Of a stretch of 52,513 nucleotides of DNA, positions 1 to 8,902 are shown piece by piece. The stretch is taken from contig CANLJW010000005.1 of NCBI GenBank assembly GCA_947491605.1, positions 1 to 52,513 of the forward strand. The letters are read 5' to 3'. Below the pieces are notes generated by a model. It was not told where the DNA came from and did no database searches. It worked only from the letters and a program-made list of their open reading frames with translations. The position numbers and the translations under genes are program-made. Numbering within the stretch: the stretch's first letter is position 1; each line of letters begins with the position of its first letter. The stretch comes from UBA7398 sp947491605. Its GTDB lineage: Bacteria > Actinomycetota > Actinomycetes > Nanopelagicales > Nanopelagicaceae.

Positions 1-1102
1 TAATTGCGTATTTCTTCTGCATAGCTAGTAGTGAATCCCGCATTATTTTTCCAAGGCGGAGCGCGCGATCACATAACTTTTCTTCTTCGATAGTTGCAAT
101 TGCACCAAGTGCTGCAGCGCAAGCGATAGGGGAGCCACCAAAAGTGCCGCCTAGCCCACCCGCGTGAATGGAATCCATTACATCAGCGCGACCAGTTACA
201 GCGGCAAGTGGTAATCCACCGGCAATTCCTTTAGCGGTGGTAATTAAATCTGGAACTACACCTTCATCTTCGGAGGCAAACATAACGCCAGTTCTAGCAA
301 ATCCAGTCTGTACTTCATCTGCGATAAATAGCGCACCATTGTCGGTGCAGAATTTAGAAAGGCCAGCGATAAATCCTTTTGGTGGCACGATGAATCCGCC
401 TTCACCTTGAATCGGTTCGATCACGATTGCAGCGAGCCGAGTTACGCCGATTTCTTTTTCAATTTTATGGAGCACAACATCGAGCGCCTCTTTCGCACAA
501 TTATCAGCACCGCCTGGCCAACGGAATGGATAAGCCATTGGCATGCGATAAATTTCCGGAGCAAATGGTCCAAAACCATCTTTGTAAGGCATGTTCTTGG
601 CAGTCATTGCCATAGTTAAATTTGTGCGACCGTGATAACCGTGTTCAAATACCACCACAGCTTCTCGTTTTGTAAAGCGTCGGGCAATTTTAACGGCGTT
701 CTCTAACGCCTCCGCACCAGAGTTGAATAGTGCAGATTTCTTTTTACCATTTCCTGGAGTTAAACGATTTAACGCTTCGCAAACTTCGATATAACCCATG
801 TAAGGCGCAACCATGAAGCAGGTGTGAGTAAAAGCTTGAACTTGTGCAATAACATTTTTTACAACACGATCGGCGCTATTTCCAACGCTAACTACTGCAA
901 TTCCAGAACCCATATCGATGATGGAGTTGCCATCGATATCAACGATCACACCGCCACCAGCTTTTTCAACCATTACTGGGATGGCCATACCAAGTGCTGT
1001 GGATACGGCATCGCTACGCCGTTGCATTAAGGCTTGGGATTTTGGACCTGGGATAGCAGTTACTAATTTACGAACTTGCGGAATATTTGGGCCGGTAGAC
1101 AT
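1..1102 (-). CDS. gabT: 4-aminobutyrate aminotransferase, 3' end cut by the window edge
   Basis: Class III PLP-dependent aminotransferase, probably transferring the amino group of GABA to 2-oxoglutarate to give succinic semialdehyde. The 367 visible codons start at ATG 1102 and run off the left edge without a stop. Visible landmarks are the PLP-phosphate region LFNSGAEALENAVKIARR, the acidic IADEVQTGFARTG motif, and the Schiff-base lysine K291 in TTAKGIAGG. The segment FGPFAPEIYRMP resembles actinobacterial GabT. The start has no Shine-Dalgarno sequence, but TACACT lies 7 nt upstream, which suggests a leaderless mRNA. It diverges from dxr. Related class III enzymes with other omega-amino substrates cannot be excluded. 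Confidence 0.88.
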   Translation of the reverse strand, partial: MSTGPNIPQVRKLVTAIPGPKSQALMQRRSDAVSTALGMAIPVMVEKAGGGVIVDIDGNSIIDMGSGIAVVSVGNSADRVVKNVIAQVQAFTHTCFMVAPYMGYIEVCEALNRLTPGNGKKKSALFNSGAEALENAVKIARRFTKREAVVVFEHGYHGRTNLTMAMTAKNMPYKDGFGPFAPEIYRMPMAYPFRWPGGADNCAKEALDVVLHKIEKEIGVTRLAAIVIEPIQGEGGFIVPPKGFIAGLSKFCTDNGALFIADEVQTGFARTGVMFASEDEGVVPDLITTAKGIAGGLPLAAVTGRADVMDSIHAGGLGGTFGGSPIACAAALGAIATIEEEKLCDRALRLGKIMRDSLLAMQKKYAI

Positions 1103-1109
1103 AAGTGAG

Positions 1110-1115
1110 AGTGTA
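1110..1115 (-). promoter_or_regulatory. gabT -10 box (leaderless type)
   Basis: On the minus strand TACACT is followed by 7 nt and then the gabT ATG. This matches TANNNT at a distance that puts the transcript start on or next to the start codon. No clear -35 hexamer was found. Confidence 0.5.
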
Positions 1116-1219
1116 ACTACAATTAAGAAAAAGTTGAGCGTGATTTAAAGCACGAGGCGGCCCCAAGCCTTGCAATTCTACAATTTTGACCTTCGGCACA
1201 GAATTAATTTTTTCGTTGT

Positions 1220-1225
1220 TAAAAT
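1220..1225 (+). promoter_or_regulatory. dxr -10 box (leaderless type)
   Basis: TAAAAT is followed by exactly 6 nt and then the dxr ATG at 1232, and there is no Shine-Dalgarno sequence. The expected transcript start falls on the start codon. Confidence 0.55.
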
Positions 1226-1231
1226 AACCAC

Positions 1232-2365
1232 ATGCGCGAGATTGTCATTTTGGGCTCCACTGGCTCAATCGGCCTGCAAGCTTTAGAGATTGTTGCTGCC
1301 AATCCTGGAAAATTCAAAGTAGTTGGCCTTGCATCAGGATCAAAGAATTTACAACTTTTACTTTCCCAAGCCAAAAAATTTAACGTTCCTATAGTTGGTA
1401 CAACGGCTGATACTTCCGCGATAAAAGATGGAATTGCCGGAGTGCACGTTATTGACGGCGCAACCGCTGCTGCACAAATTGCATCCCTTCCATGTGACAT
1501 TGTGTTAAACGGTATAACCGGTTCAATCGGATTAGAGCCAACTCTGGCAGCCCTTGCTGCCGGAAATTTAGTTGCGTTAGCAAATAAAGAGTCGCTAGTT
1601 GCCGGTGGCGATTTAGTGATGGCTTATGGTCGGGATCGAATAATCCCAGTTGATTCCGAACATTCAGCGCTTTATCAATGCATGCTTGCTGGAAAATTAA
1701 GCGATGTAAAAAAAGTCATTCTTACTGCAAGCGGTGGTCCATTTAAAGATCGTAGCGATTTATCCACGGTCACTATTGCCGAAGCTTTAACCCACCCAAC
1801 TTGGAGTATGGGTAACGTGGTCACAATAAATTCTGCGACTTTGGTAAATAAAGGGCTAGAGATTATTGAAGCACACTATTTATTTGATTTACCTTACGAG
1901 AAAATCGAAGCGGTGGTTCATCCGCAATCTGTGATTCACTCAATGGTGGAATTCAAAGATGGTTCTACATTGGCACAAGCGAGCCCACCCAATATGAAAG
2001 GGCCGATTGGTTATGCCTTAGGTTTTCCGGAGCGAACCTCAGATTTAATGGTGGCCATTGATTGGAAAGCAAAACATGAGTGGAGTTTTGAGCCAATCAA
2101 TAATGAGAAATTTCCAGCCATTGATTTAGCGCGGAGGTGTGGTGATTTAGGTGGCGGCACAACTGCCATATTTAATGCTGCCAACGAGGTTGCAGTAGCA
2201 GCTTTTCTTGAAGGTCGCATTAAATTCACAGCAATTGTGGATAGCATCGAAACTGTGTTGCAGAAAATCGGAGCTGGTGCTCCCATAAAATTACGCGATC
2301 TCAAAGATGTCAGCGCTATCGAGAATGATGCCCGACGAGTAGCTCGTGAAACGTTAGGGGTTTAA
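1232..2365 (+). CDS. dxr: 1-deoxy-D-xylulose 5-phosphate reductoisomerase
   Basis: Catalyses the NADPH-dependent rearrangement and reduction of DXP to MEP, the committed step of the non-mevalonate isoprenoid pathway, in the cytoplasm. The 377 aa product has the usual length. It shows the N-terminal NADPH loop GSTGSIG (residues 8-14), the ANKESLV segment, and the metal and substrate site VDSEHSAL with D141 and E143. The next gene, the site-2 protease, starts directly after the TAA stop, so the two are co-transcribed. ispG of the same pathway follows, an arrangement common in actinobacteria. Confidence 0.97.
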   Translation: MREIVILGSTGSIGLQALEIVAANPGKFKVVGLASGSKNLQLLLSQAKKFNVPIVGTTADTSAIKDGIAGVHVIDGATAAAQIASLPCDIVLNGITGSIGLEPTLAALAAGNLVALANKESLVAGGDLVMAYGRDRIIPVDSEHSALYQCMLAGKLSDVKKVILTASGGPFKDRSDLSTVTIAEALTHPTWSMGNVVTINSATLVNKGLEIIEAHYLFDLPYEKIEAVVHPQSVIHSMVEFKDGSTLAQASPPNMKGPIGYALGFPERTSDLMVAIDWKAKHEWSFEPINNEKFPAIDLARRCGDLGGGTTAIFNAANEVAVAAFLEGRIKFTAIVDSIETVLQKIGAGAPIKLRDLKDVSAIENDARRVARETLGV

Positions 2366-3553
2366 GTGGGAATTCTTGGGGTAATTGCATTTGTAGTAGC
2401 ACTGCTTTTTTCGGTGATGGTTCATGAATTCGGTCATTACATAACGGCAAAACGGTATGGCATGAAAGTGACTGAATTTTTTCTTGGATTTGGCCAACGA
2501 ATTTGGTCAACTACAAGAGGCGAAACTGAGTTTGGTATAAAAGTTATTCCGGCGGGCGGATATTGCAAAATCGTTGGGATGTCCCCACGAGAAGAGCTAG
2601 CGCCGGAAGATAGTGATCGTGCTTTCTACAAAGCATCTTCAAAGCGGCGTCTAGTTGTGTTAGGTGCGGGTTCGTTTAATCATTTTGTATTAGGAATTTT
2701 CTTACTTTTTGTTTTAATTGCCGGTATTGGAACTTCACAAATACTACCTATAGTTGAAGAGCCGCTGCCTTGTATTAGAACTACTGAGACCGTATGTCTA
2801 TCAACTTCAGCGCCATCCCCAGCCAAAGTTGCAGGAATCTTGGCTGACGATCAGATAGTTGGAATCAACGGGAAAGAAAATTTGAAGTGGTCGGAAATAG
2901 TCCCAATAATTCGCCAATCTTCAGGTAAAGAAATTACGCTTTCAATTTTACGTAACGGTGAAAAGTTAGCGATTGCAGTAACTCCAGTACAGATCACATC
3001 AGATGGAAAAAGTTGGGGGATTATTGGAGTTAGGAATAAAGTCGGGCTAGTTCGAGAGAACCCGATATCTGCAAGCAAAGTATCGCTATTAATTACTAAA
3101 GATTTAGTAGTTGGCTCGGTTAAAGCCCTAGTTTCACTGCCAACCCAAATTCCATCTATCGTCCGCCAAACATTTGGTGGCGAAGCTCGAAATGCAAATG
3201 GTTTAGTCGGTATTGTCGGTGTTGCGCGAGTCTCAGCCCAAACTGCAAGTAGCGGTGCGCTTACTCTCCCTGAAAAAGTTGCATCATTTGTGTTAATAGT
3301 TGCTAGCTTAAATATCTTTATTGGAATATTTAATTTACTTCCAATTCTGCCGCTAGATGGCGGACATATGGCGATTGCGATTGTGGAAGGGCTACGCCGA
3401 AAAATTGCGCTGGCTCGAGGGAAGCTCGATCCAGGTCCAATAGATGTAGAACGATTAACTCCGATTACGATGGTGGTTTTCGCCCTACTCGCAGCATTGA
3501 CGCTGCTGCTACTTGCCGCAGACATTTTCAATCCGATTTCGCTTGGCCTTTAG
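2366..3553 (+). CDS. rseP: RIP site-2 membrane metalloprotease (RseP/Rip1 family)
   Basis: Intramembrane zinc protease that releases regulators such as anti-sigma factors from the membrane; the actual substrate here is unknown. The 395 aa protein has the zinc motif HEFGH at residues 20-24 inside the first membrane helix, a PDZ-like domain in the middle (around residues 135-215), and the second conserved motif NLLPILPLDGGH before the last helices. The GTG start abuts the dxr stop with no gap, so translation is probably coupled. The dxr-rseP-ispG order is conserved in actinobacteria (Rip1/Rv2869c in Mycobacterium). Confidence 0.93.
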   Translation: MGILGVIAFVVALLFSVMVHEFGHYITAKRYGMKVTEFFLGFGQRIWSTTRGETEFGIKVIPAGGYCKIVGMSPREELAPEDSDRAFYKASSKRRLVVLGAGSFNHFVLGIFLLFVLIAGIGTSQILPIVEEPLPCIRTTETVCLSTSAPSPAKVAGILADDQIVGINGKENLKWSEIVPIIRQSSGKEITLSILRNGEKLAIAVTPVQITSDGKSWGIIGVRNKVGLVRENPISASKVSLLITKDLVVGSVKALVSLPTQIPSIVRQTFGGEARNANGLVGIVGVARVSAQTASSGALTLPEKVASFVLIVASLNIFIGIFNLLPILPLDGGHMAIAIVEGLRRKIALARGKLDPGPIDVERLTPITMVVFALLAALTLLLLAADIFNPISLGL

Positions 3554-3555
3554 GG

Positions 3556-3561
3556 CAGAAT
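3556..3561 (+). promoter_or_regulatory. weak candidate -10 box for ispG
   Basis: CAGAAT is followed by 6 nt and the ispG ATG. The spacing fits the leaderless pattern, but the first base differs from TANNNT. The gene may instead be read from the dxr-rseP transcript. Confidence 0.25.
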
Positions 3562-3567
3562 AAGCAC

Positions 3568-4719
3568 ATGACCGATTTAGGAATGCCAAGCGCGCCACCG
3601 CCAACACTGGCGCCTCGTCGAAAGTCTAAGCAATTAAAAGTCGGCAGCGTTTTAGTTGGTGGAGATGCACCGGTAAGTGTGCAATCAATGTGCACCACGG
3701 TAACGTCTGATGTAAATTCTACGCTGCAACAGATTGCAGAGCTAACCGCTTCAGGTTGTCAGATTGTGCGAGTAGCGGTACCGAGTCAAGACGATGCTGA
3801 TGCGCTGGCGCAGATTGCTAAAAAATCACAGATCCCAGTAATTGCAGATATTCACTTTCAACCAAAATATATTTTTGCGGCAATTGATGCTGGTTGTGCT
3901 GCGGTTCGAGTTAATCCAGGAAATATTAAACAATTTGATGACAAAGTTAAAGAAGTTGCAAAAGCCGCTGGCGATGCTGGGGTTCCGATTCGAATCGGTG
4001 TAAATGCCGGATCTTTAGATCCAAGGTTGTTAGCAAAATATGGCAAAGCCACCCCAGAGGCTTTAGTCGAATCCGCACTTTGGGAAGCTGGGCTATTTGA
4101 AGAACATGGCTTTTCCGATATAAAAATTTCGGTAAAACACCACGACCCAGTAATTATGGTTAAGGCTTATCGATTACTAGCTGCAAAGTGCGATTACCCA
4201 TTACATCTTGGCGTAACCGAAGCCGGTCCACTTTTCCAAGGCACAATTAAATCTGCAACCGCATTTGCAATCTTATTAGCTGAAGGAATTGGCGACACAA
4301 TTCGAGTTTCGTTATCGGCGCCACCAGTTGAAGAAATAAAAGTAGGATTGTCTATTCTAGAATCATTAAATTTGCGCCAACGAAAACTAGAAATAGTTTC
4401 TTGCCCTTCATGTGGCCGTGCCCAAGTCGATGTTTATTCTCTTGCGGAAAAAGTACAAGCGGGGTTACAAGGAATGACGGTGCCACTTCGGGTTGCAGTA
4501 ATGGGTTGCGTTGTAAATGGTCCTGGTGAAGCGCGCGAAGCCGATCTCGGTGTTGCTTCCGGTAATGGCAAAGGTCAGATTTTTGTAAAGGGTGAAGTTA
4601 TTAAAACAGTACCCGAGGCTCAAATTGTGGAAACTTTAATTGAAGAAGCGATGCGTCTTGCTGAAGAAATGGAAGCTGCGGGAGCCGCCAGCGGCAAACC
4701 ATCAGTAAATGTTCATTAA
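3568..4719 (+). CDS. ispG: (E)-4-hydroxy-3-methylbut-2-enyl-diphosphate synthase
   Basis: Iron-sulfur enzyme of the MEP pathway that converts MEcPP to HMBPP. The 383 aa product is the standard bacterial two-domain length: an N-terminal TIM barrel and a C-terminal cluster domain. The three cysteines expected to bind the [4Fe-4S] cluster are C279 and C282 in SCPSCGR and C314 in MGCVVNGPGEA, followed by the conserved glutamate of that motif. It lies 14 nt behind rseP. The N-terminal residues before LAPRRKSKQLKVG are variable in this family, so an internal start is possible but not required. Confidence 0.96.
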   Translation: MTDLGMPSAPPPTLAPRRKSKQLKVGSVLVGGDAPVSVQSMCTTVTSDVNSTLQQIAELTASGCQIVRVAVPSQDDADALAQIAKKSQIPVIADIHFQPKYIFAAIDAGCAAVRVNPGNIKQFDDKVKEVAKAAGDAGVPIRIGVNAGSLDPRLLAKYGKATPEALVESALWEAGLFEEHGFSDIKISVKHHDPVIMVKAYRLLAAKCDYPLHLGVTEAGPLFQGTIKSATAFAILLAEGIGDTIRVSLSAPPVEEIKVGLSILESLNLRQRKLEIVSCPSCGRAQVDVYSLAEKVQAGLQGMTVPLRVAVMGCVVNGPGEAREADLGVASGNGKGQIFVKGEVIKTVPEAQIVETLIEEAMRLAEEMEAAGAASGKPSVNVH

Positions 4720-4736
4720 TTTTCGTTAGTTCTCGG

Positions 4737-4742
4737 TAGGGT
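4737..4742 (+). promoter_or_regulatory. proS -10 box (leaderless type)
   Basis: TAGGGT is followed by exactly 6 nt and the proS ATG at 4749. The same hexamer sits 7 nt before the thyX start. No Shine-Dalgarno sequence is present. Confidence 0.55.
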
Positions 4743-4748
4743 TGCGCC

Positions 4749-6473
4749 ATGTTGCGAATGTCTACGCTCTTCTTACGTACACTTCGCGACGATCCATCGG
4801 ATGCAGAAGTAGCTAGCCATCGGTTATTGGTTCGAGCTGGATATATTCGCCGAATTGCCGCTGGGATTTATTCTTGGCTACCACTTGGATACTTAACTTA
4901 TCGAAATATAGAACGGGTAATCCGCGAAGAGATGGATGCTGCGGGTTTTCAAGAAGTTAATTTTCCTGCGCTGTTGCCACGTGAGCCATATGAGAGAACT
5001 AATCGTTGGGCAGAATACGGCGCTGATTTATTTCGATTACAAGATCGAAAAGGTGGCGATTATCTTTTAGGCCCAACCCATGAGGAGATGTTCACACTAA
5101 TGGTTAAAGGCGAGTACTCCTCTTATAAAGATCTGCCGCTTCATATTTATCAGATCCAAACTAAATTCCGTGATGAACCAAGACCTCGTAGTGGCATAAT
5201 CCGTGGTCGTGAATTTGTCATGAAAGATTCTTATTCATTTGATTTGGATGATGCCGGACTGGATGCATCTTATGAAAAACATCGCCAGGCTTATATTAAA
5301 ACGTTTGATCGACTTGGATTAAAATACAACATAGTGGCCGCGATGTCTGGCGCTATGGGGGGATCGCGTTCTGAAGAATTCTTAGCGCCATGTCCAACCG
5401 GCGAAGATACTTACGTGCTCTGCGAGAAATGCGGTTATGCAGCAAATGTCGAAGCCATGACCACAAAAATAGTTGTTAAAGATATTACGCCACCACCTCC
5501 GGTTGAAGTGATGGATACGCCAAATACTCCAACGATTGATTCGTTAGTCGAAGTAATGAATAAGAATTACGGTGGTGGATTTAGCTCGGGCGATACTTTA
5601 AAGAATATTTTGCTAATGGCAGATGGGGTAGCGATTTCGGTCTTGGTCCCAGGCAATCGCGAAGTAGATGTAAAACGTTTGCAAGCAAATCTCTCTGGCG
5701 TTAAAGATCTGCGGCTCTTTGAAGAAGCTGACTTTGCAACGCGAAAAGAATTAGTAAAAGGTTATGTTGGTCCGCAAGATGCGAAGAAATTCGGACTCAA
5801 ACTTTATGCGGATCCTAGAATTGCCGTTGGAACTCATTGGATTACCGGGGCCAACCAATTAAATAAACATGCTCGCTATGTAACTAATGGCCGAGATTTT
5901 CAAGTTGATGCATTTGTGGAAGCGGTAGAAATTGAAGCTGGCGATCTCTGTCCTAAATGTGAAAATCCAGTAATTATTGATCGCGCTATCGAGATTGGCC
6001 ATATCTTTGCACTCGGTCGTAAATATGCAGAAAATTTAGATTTAACTGTCTTAGATCATGAAGGTAAATCTCGGGTAGTCACAATGGGTTCATATGGACT
6101 TGGTGTTTCGCGCGCCGTTGCTGCGATTGCAGAACAAACGCATGATGAGATCGGATTATCTTGGCCAATCGAAATTGCGCCGGCTCAAGTTCATATTGTT
6201 GCAACCGGTAAAGATGATCAACCGTTTAATGTTGCTGAAGATTTAGCGAAAAAAATTGAGGCTAGCGGTAAAACTGTAATGCTAGATGATCGCCGCGATG
6301 CTAGCCCTGGTGTTAAATTCAAGGATGCCGAGTTAATTGGCAATCCAATTATTCTGATTGTTGGAAAAGCGCTAATCGATGGCAAAGTTGAATTACGAAT
6401 TCGTAAAAGCGGTGAGAAGCGGGAAGTTGCTCTGGAAAGTGCAGTTACTGAAGTACTAGCTCTACTGGTTTAG
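4749..6473 (+). CDS. proS: prolyl-tRNA synthetase, bacterial type
   Basis: Charges tRNA-Pro with proline. The 574 aa protein is a class II synthetase of the bacterial type. It has motif 2 in FRDEPRPRSGIIRGREF, the downstream GAMGGSRSEEF segment, and an insertion (editing, INS) domain between motifs 2 and 3 at about residues 230-390. The anticodon-binding domain is C-terminal (IEIAPAQVHIVATGK onward). The start at 4749 gives the family N-terminus MLRMSTLFLRTLRDDPSDAE. It precedes the permease gene by 3 nt. Confidence 0.97.
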   Translation: MLRMSTLFLRTLRDDPSDAEVASHRLLVRAGYIRRIAAGIYSWLPLGYLTYRNIERVIREEMDAAGFQEVNFPALLPREPYERTNRWAEYGADLFRLQDRKGGDYLLGPTHEEMFTLMVKGEYSSYKDLPLHIYQIQTKFRDEPRPRSGIIRGREFVMKDSYSFDLDDAGLDASYEKHRQAYIKTFDRLGLKYNIVAAMSGAMGGSRSEEFLAPCPTGEDTYVLCEKCGYAANVEAMTTKIVVKDITPPPPVEVMDTPNTPTIDSLVEVMNKNYGGGFSSGDTLKNILLMADGVAISVLVPGNREVDVKRLQANLSGVKDLRLFEEADFATRKELVKGYVGPQDAKKFGLKLYADPRIAVGTHWITGANQLNKHARYVTNGRDFQVDAFVEAVEIEAGDLCPKCENPVIIDRAIEIGHIFALGRKYAENLDLTVLDHEGKSRVVTMGSYGLGVSRAVAAIAEQTHDEIGLSWPIEIAPAQVHIVATGKDDQPFNVAEDLAKKIEASGKTVMLDDRRDASPGVKFKDAELIGNPIILIVGKALIDGKVELRIRKSGEKREVALESAVTEVLALLV

Positions 6474-6476
6474 TTT

Positions 6477-7247
6477 GTGGATATTTCACTTCTTGCAATC
6501 ATATTTCTATTTGTAGCATCTGCTTTTGCTGGTTTTGTTGATGCCGTTGCTGGCGGTGGTGGCTTAATTTCATTGCCGTCCCTATTGGTAGCGCTACCAA
6601 ATGCTGCTACTCCCGATGTACTAGGTACAAATAAATTACCGTCATTTCTCGGAACTTCGACCGCTGCATACTCATATGTAAAACGGTTACGGCCGGATTG
6701 GCGCCTGACATTTGCGATGGCAATTCCGGCATTTATTGGTTCGATGCTAGGCGCACTCGCAGCTAGCAATTTCCCTAAAGATGCAGCTCGACCAATAGTT
6801 TTAGCGCTATTAGTGATAGTTGCTATATACACCTGGCGGAAAAAAGAACTTGGTTTAAATGAAAACTTTCGATTCGCTCGAAAACATAATATTTTAATTG
6901 TAGTCGTAGCTGGAACAGTGATTGGTTTCTATGATGGAATATTCGGTCCTGGAACTGGTTCGTTCTTGATGGTGATTTTGGTAGGAGCAGTTGGTTTTGC
7001 ATTCTTGCAAGCATCTGCAACAGCCAAAATTGTTAATTGGGGTACCAACTTGGGCGCCCTCTTAATTTTTGGATTTAATGGACACATTATGTGGTTATTG
7101 GGCCTGACCATGGCTGTAGGAAATATCGCAGGCGCAGTTACTGGAGCAAGATGGGCAATTAAGGGTGGGTCAGCTTTAATCCGTAAGGTATTTTTAGTAG
7201 TGACAGCCCTATTGATTCTTAGGATTGCGATTGATACTTTCTTTTAA
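6477..7247 (+). CDS. TauE/SafE (DUF81) family membrane permease
   Basis: Polytopic inner-membrane protein of 256 aa with about eight hydrophobic segments. It carries the family's two internally related halves, marked by DAVAGGGGLISLPSLL near residue 22 and YDGIFGPGTGSFLMV near residue 153. The family moves anions such as sulfite, sulfoacetate or other organic acids; the substrate cannot be read from sequence. It starts at GTG 6477, 3 nt behind proS, and is probably co-transcribed with it. Its place between proS and rimP looks like a lineage-specific insertion into a translation gene block. Confidence 0.85.
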   Translation: MDISLLAIIFLFVASAFAGFVDAVAGGGGLISLPSLLVALPNAATPDVLGTNKLPSFLGTSTAAYSYVKRLRPDWRLTFAMAIPAFIGSMLGALAASNFPKDAARPIVLALLVIVAIYTWRKKELGLNENFRFARKHNILIVVVAGTVIGFYDGIFGPGTGSFLMVILVGAVGFAFLQASATAKIVNWGTNLGALLIFGFNGHIMWLLGLTMAVGNIAGAVTGARWAIKGGSALIRKVFLVVTALLILRIAIDTFF

Positions 7248-7293
7248 TATACTTTCGCAACAATTTAATAACAACTAAATAGTTAGGTTTAAT

Positions 7294-7767
7294 ATGGCAA
7301 GCGTTGCAGAATTAACTCGTTATATCGCGCCGATAGTTGAGCGCGCGGGGTTTGTATTAGAAGAAATCACGATTACACCTGCCGGTAAGCGACGGTTACT
7401 TACAGTTTTTATCGATGGCGAAGATCGCAACCTTTCTCTTGATGAAGTAACTTCGGTATCAAAACAAATATCAGAAGTTGTAGAAGTTTTACCAGAGCTA
7501 GGGGATAAAGCCTTTACGCTAGAAGTTACCTCACCTGGTGTGGATCGACCATTAACCGTAGATCGCCATTGGCGCAAAAATATTGGCAGATTAGTGAAGA
7601 TTACGACCAATGATAAGCAGAGCATTAATGGTCGAATAAAGTCATTTTCCACAGAGGAAGTTGTAATTACGCTGCCAAAATCTGAAGTCGTTGTACTACG
7701 CGGAGATATCAAGCGCGCCATTATTGAAATTGAATTTAATCGCAAAGAGAAAGATGGTGCCAAATAA
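7294..7767 (+). CDS. rimP: ribosome maturation factor RimP
   Basis: Needed for maturation of the 30S subunit. The 157 aa product has the alpha/beta N-terminal domain with LTVFIDGEDRNLSLDEVT, the conserved LEVTSPGVDRPL motif in mid-protein, and a C-terminal SH3-like domain. Family length and position before nusA are as usual. The stop overlaps the nusA start by one base. TAGGTT lies 4 nt upstream of the ATG and may be the -10 box, although the spacing is short compared with other genes here. Confidence 0.95.
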   Translation: MASVAELTRYIAPIVERAGFVLEEITITPAGKRRLLTVFIDGEDRNLSLDEVTSVSKQISEVVEVLPELGDKAFTLEVTSPGVDRPLTVDRHWRKNIGRLVKITTNDKQSINGRIKSFSTEEVVITLPKSEVVVLRGDIKRAIIEIEFNRKEKDGAK

Positions 7768-8783
7768 TGCATGTAGATATGAAAGCACTTATTTCACTTA
7801 CGACTGAGCGGGATATTCCGTTAGATCGTTTAATCACCGCGATTGAAATCGCAGTGAAAGCTGCTTATGTAAGTACCGATGAAGCAAAACCATATGCGCA
7901 TGCCAAGTTAGATCGGGAAACTGGCGAAATCCGAATCTTGGTTCCAATTTTTGGTGAAGATGGCGAAAAGATTGATGAAATTGTTGATGAACCAACTGGT
8001 TTTAGTCGGGTTGCAACTTCGACTGCACGCCAAATTATTAAAGAGAAGATGCGCGAATCAAAAGATGCCGAAATTGTTGGTGAGTTCACAGCCTCTGTTG
8101 GCGACATAGTTTCGGGAGTAATACAACAAGGACGAGATCATCGAATGGTTTATATTGATCTTGGAAGAGTTGAAGGAAAAATTCCACCGCATGAACAAGT
8201 TCCGGGTGAGATTTACACCCATGGCGAACGAATTAAATGTTTCGTTGTTGAAGTAAAGCAAGGAACGCGTGGCCCAGAAGTTGCACTTTCGCGGAGCCAT
8301 CCTGCGTTAGTTAAACAATTGTTTGCGTTAGAAGTTCCAGAAATAAGAGAACGCGTTGTTGAGGTAATGGGAATTGCCCGTGAAGCTGGTCATCGGACCA
8401 AAATCGCAGTACGAACTCACCGCGCTGGCGTGAGTCCAAAAGGATCGCTAATTGGCCCTATGGGTGCGCGAGCTCGCGCCGTTATGGATGAACTTCACGG
8501 CGAAAAAATTGACATAGTCGATTGGTCAGAAGATCCAGCAGCTTATGTAGGTAATGCGTTGGCGCCAGCTCGAATTACTAGCGTTGAAGTGGTTAATTTA
8601 GAATCTCGATCTGCAAAAGTTGTAGTTCCGGATTATCAGTTATCACTTGCTATCGGTAAAGATGGCCAGAACGCCCGATTGGCAGCGCGGCTTACTGGAT
8701 GGCGGATAGATATTCATTCTGATGCGCAAACCACGACAAATCAGGCAGAAAGTGCCGAAAATTCTCAACCAGAATTGGGGTAA
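7767..8783 (+). CDS. nusA: transcription termination/antitermination factor NusA
   Basis: Binds RNA polymerase and nascent RNA, affecting pausing, termination and rRNA antitermination. The 338 aa protein has the N-terminal polymerase-binding domain, an S1 domain (around residues 110-180, GDIVSGVIQQGRDHRMVYID) and two KH domains (GPMGARARAV and IGKDGQNARLAARL). It lacks the C-terminal acidic repeats of the E. coli protein, which is normal for actinobacteria. ATG 7767 overlaps the rimP stop; an inner ATG at 7779 is possible but less like the family. The tail after the second KH domain is short and acidic. Confidence 0.96.
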   Translation: MHVDMKALISLTTERDIPLDRLITAIEIAVKAAYVSTDEAKPYAHAKLDRETGEIRILVPIFGEDGEKIDEIVDEPTGFSRVATSTARQIIKEKMRESKDAEIVGEFTASVGDIVSGVIQQGRDHRMVYIDLGRVEGKIPPHEQVPGEIYTHGERIKCFVVEVKQGTRGPEVALSRSHPALVKQLFALEVPEIRERVVEVMGIAREAGHRTKIAVRTHRAGVSPKGSLIGPMGARARAVMDELHGEKIDIVDWSEDPAAYVGNALAPARITSVEVVNLESRSAKVVVPDYQLSLAIGKDGQNARLAARLTGWRIDIHSDAQTTTNQAESAENSQPELG

Positions 8784-8786
8784 GGT
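8781..8786 (+). promoter_or_regulatory. possible -10 box at the nusA stop codon
   Basis: TAAGGT overlaps the nusA TAA and lies 7 nt before TTG 8794, the start of a possible 18-codon leader ORF. The geometry equals that of the leaderless promoters elsewhere in the window. Chance is possible because three of the bases are fixed by the stop codon. Confidence 0.25.
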
Positions 8787-8793
8787 AACTCCA

Positions 8794-8902
8794 TTGGAAA
8801 CCGCAGGGTTTTCAGAAATCTATTTAGGAGCTAAGGCAATGGCACTCTAATGAGCACCGCAACATCATGAGTAAGTCAGGAAATTCGGTTTCGCGCTCCT
8901 AA
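8794..8902 (+). other. chain of overlapping mini-ORFs in the infB leader
   Basis: Between nusA and infB no ylxR gene is present. Instead there are three overlapping tiny frames. The first is TTG 8794 (or ATG 8839, which has AGGAG 8 nt upstream at 8826-8830) to TAA 8848-8850. The second is ATG 8850-TGA 8870 (MSTATS), whose ATG shares a base with the preceding stop. The third is ATG 8867-TAA 8902 (MSKSGNSVSRS), joined by an ATGA overlap. A real Shine-Dalgarno and stop-start coupling suggest translation, but the peptides match nothing I know. They could be leader peptides or the remnant of a lost gene. Confidence 0.35.
8824..8902 (+). promoter_or_regulatory. candidate structured leader of infB
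   Basis: TTAGGAGC (8824-8831) and GCTCCTAA (8895-8902) are perfect 8-base inverted arms. The right arm also contains CTCCT (8896-8900), which is complementary to the infB Shine-Dalgarno AGGAG at 8930-8934. The two pairings exclude each other, so the leader could hide or expose the infB start. The stop of the last mini-ORF lies inside the right arm. This is inference from complementarity only. Confidence 0.3.

Noticed and set aside
1..75. Apparent stop codon and frameshift near the left end of gabT
   Set aside because: Careful re-reading of the reverse complement gives an uninterrupted frame (CDRALRLGKIMRDSLLAMQ) to the edge, so there is no frameshift.
2851..3531. Long antisense open frame of 226 codons within rseP
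   Set aside because: Serine- and threonine-rich shadow of the opposite strand with no recognisable motif. The same holds for 17857-18420 opposite dapB and for several frames opposite nrdJ and infB.
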